DNA of 64,000 nucleotides from Echinarachnius parma (lineage: Eukaryota > Echinodermata > Echinoidea > Clypeasteroida > Echinarachniidae). Position numbers and translations under genes: made by a program. The stretch spans positions 1 to 64,000 of the forward strand of contig JBAMJV010004014.1 in the NCBI GenBank assembly GCA_037951105.1, given 5' to 3'. The notes beneath the pieces are model-generated. The model searched no databases. It had not been told where the DNA came from and saw only the letters and a program-made list of their open reading frames with translations. Shown piece by piece: positions 56,701 through 64,000 of the stretch (its first letter is position 1; every line of letters begins with the position of its first letter).

Positions 56701-58260
56701 TGTACGCCAGCGGGGACATAACCCCCTGCCCAGGGCCAACACTTGTTGTAAGGTTCGCGATTCCTGCATCAACAAAAAAGAAGAGAAATTACCATGAAAA
56801 TGAAGTGTAATGTACCCCTTTATATAAATGTACATCCCCAAGAATTGCTGTTTTTCACCCATCAGATATTCAGAACAACAAAATTCCATTACACCAAAAA
56901 GAGTGGCACAGAACGAATCAGGGGTGGAATTGTTCAAAATATGAAATTCATGCTTCATTGTACATGTAAGTAGTTATTTCAAGAATGCAACATGAAAACT
57001 TCAGGTAGTTAAAATACATGTCTATAATTTTAAAGATAGTGTGCAGATATAATTTTAACATTTCATGGGAAATTTTTTACATTCCTTTGCTCTTTTTTCA
57101 TAAAAAAAAAAATTTTGTTTACTCTTTTTGCATTAATTTATGAGATTAATTGCACCGTCACAGTAAAACTAAAGTTGGGACTCGAAGGAATGTCTGGTTT
57201 GGAACCCTGCTCGGAAATGCTTCGGAAACTACTCATAACAGTAGATGATATACACATACATGTAGATTCCCCTGTTTGTAATATAATTTCCTCTACTTTT
57301 TCAAGCAAATTGTGGGGAATTTTCTTGATGTTTTTCAGTCATTTGTATCACCAGTTTTCTCCACCAGTTTTCACTTTTTTTAACTAAAAAACTCGGAGAG
57401 TCTCGGGGTCGGACAGGAAGCCCCGACTTGCCAGGTTTCCAAGACCTAGTCCGATCCAGGTCAAAACTGTAAGTAAAACCTGTGTATTACATAACAACCA
57501 TATTAGGATGTGGAGTTACAGCACCAGTCACAAAAGATTTGAAAGGAACTACATGTACATGAGTGTAGCCAGTGAAAAAAAATACCCGGGGCCTCGGGAC
57601 GAATTCGCCCGCCCCTGAAATGCCCAAAAGAGACTCCGAAAATCATAAAAGAGCCCTAAAAAAATGTGTATAAGTTCAACGCAAATTAAATTTTGAAGTG
57701 TTATTTTCATGCAGGCAAGCTTAAAAAGTAGCCTTCTAAATTAAAATTGTATTTTTTCCCCTGAGTGCAGCAAAACCTCAGTAGTGACCACCAAAGGGGA
57801 ACAGAAAAGGTGACTGCTACACAGAGGTGACCTCTATAGACAGGTTGATACATACAGGTATACAATGAATATGGTATATTAAGTGGTCAGTACCATCTAG
57901 ACAGGTGGCCGCTACCACAGGTTTGACTGTCTTTATATTATAGGACTTCTAGTTTCTACTGATGCGAACTACTTCTATTCACATGTACAGTATGTAGTTT
58001 TAACCAATTTAAGAACCGATTGATTATGGTTTAAGTTACATGTATTCATGTACTCAAACCCAGGTTTTTGGGGGACCAGTCCTGAATGGTTTAATCTGTT
58101 TCTTAGTAGATTTTAAAATTCACATAGAGTTAATACTCGGTCACCACGTACATGTAAATGTACATGTAGGCAATGGGTTAAGCAGGTTTGACAGTATTAA
58201 AGTTCTATTACCTGATCCTGGATAGCCCGGGGGCAAGCCAACTTGATAAGCAGGATTCAT
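50776..58260 (-). CDS. Pro/Gln/Tyr-rich protein, probably FAM168-like
   Basis: Six coding exons on the - strand: 58260-58212 (ATG at 58260), 56763-56647, 55368-55276, 55030-54939, 53678-53568, 51072-50776 (stop TAG 50778-50776). All have GT/AG borders and compatible phases; 252 residues. It starts MNPAYQVGLPPGYPG, has GVYSPATPTYSVPG, PNPYQT-like repeats and AQSAYPPGYAPP, then a low-complexity tail with Ala-Gln dipeptides, HHHHQQQQQQQ and YPSYPGMYQNNGIP. No signal peptide, membrane segment or catalytic motif is visible. Length, the MNPxY start and PNPYQT resemble the FAM168/MANI family (vertebrate members are about 195-245 residues, expressed in neurons), but the vertebrate C-terminus is not recognisable, so the family call is tentative. 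A 5'UTR exon probably ends at 63124. Exon 4 has a duplicate at 55212-55127. Confidence 0.8.
51120..51485 (-). mobile_element. tRNA-derived SINE, reverse orientation (in FAM168-like intron 5)
   Basis: Reverse-complement relative of 10505-10860: CAAACCAGCACACATTGTG, CCACTTCCTGGGGAGCATTC and GGTTTGAACCCGGAATC (B box in reverse). It therefore has the same transcriptional sense as the host gene. Confidence 0.85.
51553..51828. mobile_element. Foldback related to 11255-11477
   Basis: The left GGCCCGGATTCACAAAGGAG mirrors the right CTCCTTTGTGAATTCCACCC. It shares CATCAACATTGTTAACAAGT and AAGGAGTTTACATTCTC with the other copy but has a longer, diverged centre. Confidence 0.8.
51892..52775. mobile_element. 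TIR element (CAGGGCSCATATTCATAAAA ends) with nested poly-G element
   Basis: The left CAGGGCGCATATTCATAAAA mirrors the right, read inward as CAGGGCCCATATTCATAAAA. The inner element at about 51977-52582 has ends ACTGGGGGG...GTCAATTTGACCCC and GGGTCAAATTGACCCCCCCC, with G runs of 20 and 24 (51979-51998, 52536-52559). Confidence 0.75.
52812..53297. mobile_element. TTAAAGGGGAGCC-type foldback (FAM168-like intron 5)
   Basis: The left TTGAAGGGGAGCCAAATGAT faces the right GGGTTAGGCTCCCCTTTAA. Arms of roughly 220 bp (CTTATCAGTA, TTTCCTCTTGGTATCACTAA against TTAGTGATACCCAAGAGGAA) surround a short centre. Confidence 0.85.
53317..53545. repeat. TTTTTACTTGCCC-type interspersed repeat
   Basis: Longer copy of the family at 31071-31165: GGCAAGTGAAATCATAAATG, ATGAAATTTTACTTGCCCAA, CATCAATTTTTACTTGCCCC and CAGTGTCGAGCC. 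It ends about 23 nt from coding exon 5 of the FAM168-like gene. Confidence 0.7.
54231..54775. mobile_element. TTAAAGGGATCTAGTAA-type foldback (FAM168-like intron 4)
   Basis: The left end is TTTAAAGGGATCTAGTAACT. Inner arms AAAAGTAAGTCCTCCGTAAA and TTTAGGGGGGACTTACTTTT are inverted, as are ATAATTTCATAACC and GGTTATGAAATTAT. The right terminus is decayed. Confidence 0.65.
55127..55212 (-). CDS. Duplicate of FAM168-like exon 4, candidate mutually exclusive exon
   Basis: Preceded by the same acceptor text (ATGTTTAG) as the main exon 4 and encoding PYMVPGNPNPYQTG, AAAAKSQTAYIH. It is open, 86 nt long, and enters and leaves in the same phases as the 92-nt main exon (55030-54939). Its donor (ACAT|GTAAAA) is weaker than that of the main exon (CACAG|GTAAGA). 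Including both in one message would shift the frame. It may instead be a decaying duplicate. Confidence 0.55.
55420..55690. repeat. TTTTTACTTGCCC-type interspersed repeat
   Basis: Third clear copy (CAAGTGAAATCATAAATCTT, CATCAATTTTTACTTGCCCC, GCTAGTGTCGAGCCC), in FAM168-like intron 2. Confidence 0.7.
55740..56302. mobile_element. TTAAAGGG family A element, complete
   Basis: 563 bp between TTAAAGGGATAGTTGAGTTT and AACTCAACTATCCCTTTAA. The interior is inverted relative to 18348-18894 (AAAATCGGTTCAGAGACGGC, AAACCAAAACCTGC-like text near the right end). Confidence 0.85.
56470..56626. mobile_element. Foldback with GGGGTCCGTTGCA...AAGAGATACAATC ends
   Basis: The left GGGGTCCGTTGCAAAAAGAG mirrors the right CTCTTTCTGCAACGTACAGG; inner arms are ATACAATCGATTGTAAGT and ACTTGCAATTGATTGTAT. 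A left-half fragment lies at about 6972-7025. It sits 20 nt from coding exon 2. Confidence 0.8.
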
Positions 58261-58267
58261 TAGGTTT

Positions 58268-60275
58268 CTGCAAGAAGAAAAAAGTGTTTGTATTTTACAG
58301 ACATATAAATAAATTAATCAATTTAAATGAAATTTACATGGAAAGAAAGAAATACATTTAAACACAATAATAGCTAGACAAAATTGAGATTTGACATTTA
58401 AAACTTACTTACTTTACCCCCACATTTCTACGACTACCACATTTCCAAACATAAAAATAACTTTTAAACGTGCGAGTCGGACTGCAAGAAGCAGCTACCA
58501 CTATACATGTGCACCCGACAACGCCTATCTACTGTCATAAAATGTTTGATTGTACATGTACATCTCATAGCAGTACATGTAACTGCAAAAGAAATCTGCT
58601 ATCAACCTTGAAATTAGTGAGATCAGCATCACAAAATCAAATACCTTTTTGCCTCATAAAATTAACAGCATTGTAACAACATTGAAGCATATTTAAGCAA
58701 GTATGGTGCACTCAAATAGTACATTAGAATATAAGTGACGTACATGTACGTAGCAGAGTTCACTAGTTCACTTGTGTGGCCAAGTTGGGTGTTCTCCCTT
58801 GTCTCCAGTATGTTAATTATGGATTAGATTTACTGTTTTAATTTGTTTTTTTCCTATCCATGCAAAGTGTTGAAAAGGAACTAAAGAATACAATGTACTT
58901 TGGCACTTATTCCATAGTTGATGACTTGTAAACTAGGTCTGCCGGAAAAAAAATCCATGAAAATAAACACAGTAGTGATTTTAGACTAATTTTCTGATGC
59001 CAAATCTCACTTAGCAGCCTGTTTACGCCCCACCCACATTTAGGGTCCAGAATCGGCAGCGTGATTGACATGTGATTGACAATTCATTGGCTTACTCATC
59101 TACAGAATTTAGTTCATTAGTCCGTTCTTTAGATGACTTCACATTTTGGCGATTTAAAAGGGGCGTTCCCAGGACAATTAGATATTTACTAATTACCCCA
59201 AAATTGATTGATTTCATGGGAAATGACTGCCAAATTCTTTTTCTTGAGGAAAAATTACATATAGAGAGCCTTATTGTGAAAATTAGGCCATCTAGACGCT
59301 GTAGTTCCTTTAATTACACATAACAAATTTGGCATTCTCTGGGGGGAATTATCAGTAATGGCTTATGAATGTGTATACATGTGCAGAGCTTTGAGTTACT
59401 TTAGTACAGCTCTCTACCTTAGGATTATGTTTGATTATTTTCTATTTGTTCATTCTTACTTTGGTGAGAGTTGTGTTGTAAATGGAGATAGACTCTGCTC
59501 TGGTGGTAAACGTCTCTGAAGCTGAAATTGTTAAGTGTCAAATACTTTAAATTCTACTACCAACTTCATGCCTTTAAAGAGACTTACAATTTCACAATTT
59601 AGATCAGAGAACTTTTTGACTGGATCAGGGGTGGTGCATAAAGAGTTGTGAATAGTGATCAATCGCAAAGTTGGGATTAATTGCAAGTCAGAAAATATGC
59701 GCATTTGTGCCAATTAGATTTTCACATTTAGGTAGTTAAGAGGAATGTTCACAAGTAGAGACATGTACAAGTGTAACAGTGATCATTCGGACATTCGTTT
59801 ACATGATAAACAAACATTCTGAATCAAAGGTATGCACTCCATGCCAACTGTTTTTCCCCCTGGGACAGAAAACATAAAGTAAATCGAACCAGAGTTAATT
59901 TCTTACCTTTATTTATTCGTGACTACAAACATTGGATGATTGGACCTTAATCTTCATAATCAAGATTCAATTTGGTTCGGATGGGCAAATTGGCAATATC
60001 TGCATTGTAAGCACCAGCTAGCTGTGATAGTCCGAAAGATTTGCAGATGTACATGTACACTGTAAATACTAACAACGCAAATGTAAGTGTACAATATCGC
60101 ACTTGCCATGTAGTGTTAGTAGTTTAGTACAGTGTACATCGTACATTTCATGCTCCATAATCTTTCAGACTATCACACTGCTGTTGCTAGAAAAGTGTCA
60201 ATATTTCTAAATTTGTTGCCCATCTGAACTAAATCGACTCTGGATTATAAAGATAATGGTTCCATGTGTCTGAAT
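58268..60275. other. First intron of the FAM168-like gene, proximal part
   Basis: No coding exon recognised. Many ACATGTACATGTA runs (58555-58580, 58740-58755) and a left-end fragment of the GTTGCATAAAGAGTT foldback at 59632-59720. Confidence 0.45.
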
Positions 60276-61883
60276 CAGGGTTGGCATATTTCCCGGACAA
60301 TTGCTTATTTCCCGGACGGGCGGGAAATACTGGGAAATACCGGTAATTACCGCCTTTTTAGCGGGAAATACCGGCAAATGCCGGGGATATGAGTCAAGGT
60401 TATGATCCAATTCTAAATTGGTACATGTACCATAAAGAAATTTGCATTTTAAGTTTTAACCTGAATAGGTGAATCATCAAAATGCTTAATTATGTATAAA
60501 ACATGTCTTGTGAATTAAATTAATCATCCATCAATTGATATTTCATTGTTCTTCAAAATTACAACATAAACAAGAAAATGTTATTGTTCAATCAAGCGTA
60601 ATATTGCTACACAGGGATCCACTTGCAGACAGTGTATACAACATAGCCGCAAAGCAAGGTAGGTATATTTCCAGAATGGCAGAAATACCAGGAAAAACCA
60701 GGAAATATATTTGTCCACATGCCATGGGGAAGTACCATTAAACAAATTTTTTTTATCTTATTGCTATGGTCAAGTGGCTAAGAATTGTTTATTTAAATGT
60801 CTAGATCTCCAGTGCCAATCACATTTCATATTTCCTTCTTTTTTCCATTATTTCAACAATATTTTCTGTGAATATTAATCAATAAACGACATTGCAGATG
60901 TTTCAGCACAGTGGATATATCAGAGACCCCCCTGACCCTTATGTTTATTCTTGCTAATTTGTTAGGGCTTTTTTGTGTAACTGCCAGTTTGTCTAATACC
61001 ATTTCAATCATTTGTCGTCTACACCAAAAGCATACACTTTAGATCATATATATGCATTATTTGTGTATTTATGTATCATGTTTGTATTCAGCTAATACAA
61101 AACTATTTAATCATTTTGATATTACATGGAACCTCATTTTGTAGCCTAAAACTCATTGGAAATAACCTGTTTTCTTAGAGTTTCTGAATTCCCCATAGAC
61201 TTTGTATGTATTACAACCCACCAGGTTCCTGTATTCAAGGGGTTAAAACTAAGAGCAAAAGACTTTTCAAATGGAATGACCCACAAATAAAGACAAATTG
61301 GCACATTGACTTACATGTAATGTTCACTATTTTTTGTAGCTTCTTTTAGCAGGTTTGCTGCTTTTCTGTCTATTGTTTAATATCATTTGGGTCTATTTTC
61401 ATTTGGTCTAAGTACCAAAATCATCTTTGACAGCATGATTCATATGGGTTGAATCATTTTGTCTAATCATCACTTCAGGTAATGTGTTTTACCTATAGGC
61501 TACAAATAAGATTAGAAATAAGATTAAAAACTAATTAAATAATTAGTATTAGACAAAGTGGCATTTAGGTAGTTTATTATATAGACTCAATTATTTGCCC
61601 TTATGTCTAATAACAAACTGGGTCCAAACAATCATATTACATGTAGACCAACAGCCTGCTGCATGATATATCTTAATACAATGTTCACAAAAAAAGAATA
61701 ATAAGTTGAAGTAAATCAATAACAAAGTAAGTAAAAACAATGGAAATAAAAAGAAATATTGGGCATAAAATCATATTTCCCGCTTTTCTCATATTAACCG
61801 GACGGGCATCTTATTTCCCGGGCGGTATTTCCCGGGATTTACCGGTGGGAATTCCCGCCACCGGTATTTCCCGGCCAACCCTG
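60276..61883. mobile_element. 1.6-kb hAT-like non-autonomous transposon
   Basis: Terminal inverted repeats CAGGGTTGGC (left) and GCCAACCCTG (right). Subterminal blocks are rich in TTTCCCGG/CCGGGAAATACCGG motifs. An exact 8-bp target duplication GTCTGAAT lies on both sides (60268-60275 and 61884-61891), fitting the hAT preference nTnnnnAn. No transposase frame remains inside. Confidence 0.9.
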
Positions 61884-63123
61884 GTCTGAATCGTGAACAA
61901 ATTCAGGTAAATTACACTTTACCGCCACGGCTTCACTCAGATTTGTTCACTTTCTGTAAGTTTCCGATGTTCTTTTGTTCGGGGTTTGGGGGGTGTCCCT
62001 CTGACGATTAGTCAATATAATTCAGATAGAGAAGGAAAATTAAGCTCTAAAAACGACAATAATTGGCAATTTTTGTCACAAGTTGACCACTTTCCTACTA
62101 CTTGTTCAGCGTGTCACAATAAGCGTTGCACGCAGTGGCTTTAGATATGGTTTTGCGTGTGATAGATTTTGGTTGTGCACTCATGAAAGAACAAGCGCGC
62201 AGAGGCTGTAAAAGCTGTGGCGGTAAAGTGTAAATTCCCCCAAAATACAAGTAGGAAATGAACTCTGGTACGATTTATTTAATGTTTTCTGTTGGCAAAA
62301 CATTCGGAAGGGAATGCATATTTTTTGTTCTATATCAAACGTTTCTATATCATGTAAACAAATGTCTGAATTCATAAACGTTACAATTTACATGTCTCTA
62401 GTTAAACTCTACAAAAAGTACAAAATAGTTCTTCTGAAGAGAACTAACATTTAGGCAAATTCTGAGCCGGTTTCACGGTTTGATCGTAGCCATGATTTAT
62501 GCAACCCTCCCGATTTTATATTGTTGATTGTTTTCGTTAAATTTTCCAGCCCATCAGCAATCAAAGACAGTGCACAGTGTTTTGTCTTTAGAAATCTGCA
62601 AGTGCAACTGCAACTGTCTTACTCTAGTCTTAGGTTTTTGTCTTAGACTAGTTAGAGTTAGACAAACATTGGACAAAGGTCAAACTCAAAGCAGTGAGCG
62701 TTAGGAGTCAAATTCAAAAACAAGATCTAGTCTTCTAGGACTAGATCATCAGATACTCAGACTTACATGACTAAGAGAAGTTTCTCAAAAATCAAGACTC
62801 GATCAAAACCAATTGTCAAACACAGTGAAGAATGAGCATTCATTCTCCCGCGCCGACAGACAATCAATCAATCCATTCAATGACAGCGACACATTTCATT
62901 TACACAACACAATCCCCAATCACCTTGACCATCCCCAATAATACCCAGGCAATGGCAATCCGTGCACAACACATCGACTGTCAAATGCCAATCAATTACC
63001 AAAAATACTCTCTCGGCCTCAGAAAACATCGGTAATGATGCAATTCTGAAAGGCATTTAAACAATCTACACATATATCTGGAATATTCCACTATACAGCA
63101 ACCACGCCGAGCAATTTACTTAC

Positions 63124-63250
63124 CAAATGAAGGCTGTAAGAAGGAATAATCTCGATGGGATTTTGTTATTGTTTGGTGACAGTAGTAGACTTTACCCTCA
63201 GATAGCAGCCATGTTTCCGTATACTGATGAAGGTCAACAAACTCTTGTTT
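63124..63250 (-). other. Putative 5'UTR exon of the FAM168-like gene (upstream limit uncertain)
   Basis: A strong donor on the - strand (CATTTG|GTAAGT, exon end at 63124) would pair with the acceptor before 58267, leaving the ATG 7 nt into the second exon. The transcription start is not determined, and the 63250 limit is arbitrary. Confidence 0.4.
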
Positions 63251-63744
63251 GCTTTATCTCTGTCGCCCTCTACGTTTTCTGATGTATAATCTTTACCAAA
63301 TGCTCGTTTTTTAATTAGTTTATTATAATTAATCTGTTTATTATGTTTCAAAATATGCTTTACATTAGCATGTGACAATACAGGAACATGTATACAGATG
63401 AAAAAACACTACATATTAATTACAATCTGATTGTTAATTCATTAATCGTATAGAGCTACTAAAGAAAAAGAGGAAGGTCAAAAGAGAGCAGCAGGTCGGG
63501 GGATCGGGAGGACGAAAAGGCACATTATAGAATATGAGCAGCCTACAGAATAGGAGGATCAGATGAGGAGAAAGCTGGTTGCGTGCAATTGATGACAAAT
63601 TGTAAAGGCGGAGTAATGGAGGGGGAAAAAACACTAATACAAAATTGAGGTAAGAAGAAACAAGGGAAGATGGACCAATAAAGGGGCTTAATTTTATAGA
63701 AATATACAGTGAGGAAAAATGAGGAGAAAGTAGGATCACAAGGA

Positions 63745-64000
63745 GGGGGGGGGGGGGGGGGGGGGGGGGGAGCAACATGGGCGTACGGGCACATTTTTCT
63801 GAGTGCACGGTGCTAATGTCTTTTGCCCGAATAATTATCCTTCCCCTTTTCACTTTGAAACAAAAAAAGGTTTTCGACTCTTATAATGCCCCCCCAAAAA
63901 AAGTTGACATGGCTTTGCCCGAATGTGCCCGAATGTGCCCAAATATGACATAGATTTGCCCGAATGTGCCCAAATATGACGGACTAGGAGGAAATGAGAT
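63745..64000. repeat. Poly-G tract and GCCCGAATGTGCCC tandem repeat
   Basis: A 26-bp G run (63745-63770) is followed by GGGCGTACGGGCACATTTTT, also present at 1385-1405. The window end has three to four units of TTTGCCCGAATGTGCCC and AAATATGAC. Related fragments occur near 16085-16140 and 19220-19250. Confidence 0.65.

Overview
This window looks like nuclear DNA of an invertebrate deuterostome, most likely an echinoderm. The evidence is spliced genes with GT/AG introns, an intronless Toll-like receptor of the type expanded in sea urchins, a C-type lectin with a mucin stalk, orthologues of metazoan genes, tRNA-derived SINEs and dense small DNA transposons. The species cannot be fixed from the sequence alone. 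No prokaryotic gene organisation is present.

Layout. (1) 1-4452, + strand: the 3' part of a secreted C-type-lectin-domain protein (three exons visible) with a long Pro/Thr mucin-like stalk and a C-terminal PAN/Apple-like domain. (2) 4453-12099: no gene seen; microsatellites, MITEs, a SINE and nested foldback elements. (3) 12100-14802, + strand: a single-exon Toll-like receptor of 900 residues. (4) 14803-22360: repeats only, including a clean 375-bp element with a perfect 9-bp target duplication. (5) 22361-38271, + strand: complete IWS1, the transcription elongation factor that partners SPT6, in 15 coding exons (964 residues), reconstructed with all splice phases consistent. Its introns carry a 2.6-kb non-autonomous transposon, a 625-bp palindrome and a series of decayed copies of its own exons. 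(6) 38272-50775: IWS1 3'UTR and a repeat-rich interval, probably including the 3'UTR of the next gene. (7) 50776-58260, - strand, with a putative 5'UTR exon at about 63124: a six-exon Pro/Gln/Tyr-rich gene, tentatively FAM168-like, with a duplicated exon that behaves like a mutually exclusive pair. (8) 58268-64000: its large first intron (containing a 1.6-kb hAT-like element) and upstream repeats.

The lectin and the TLR are plausible neighbouring innate-immune genes. IWS1 and the FAM168-like gene converge tail to tail. The most unusual content is (a) 'shadow' copies of six of the last eight IWS1 coding exons, (b) a transposon end that supplies an apparently perfect branch point to IWS1 intron 2, and (c) two groups of otherwise unrelated foldback elements that share termini (a G-rich block plus TTKCAYAAA, and TTAAAGGG).
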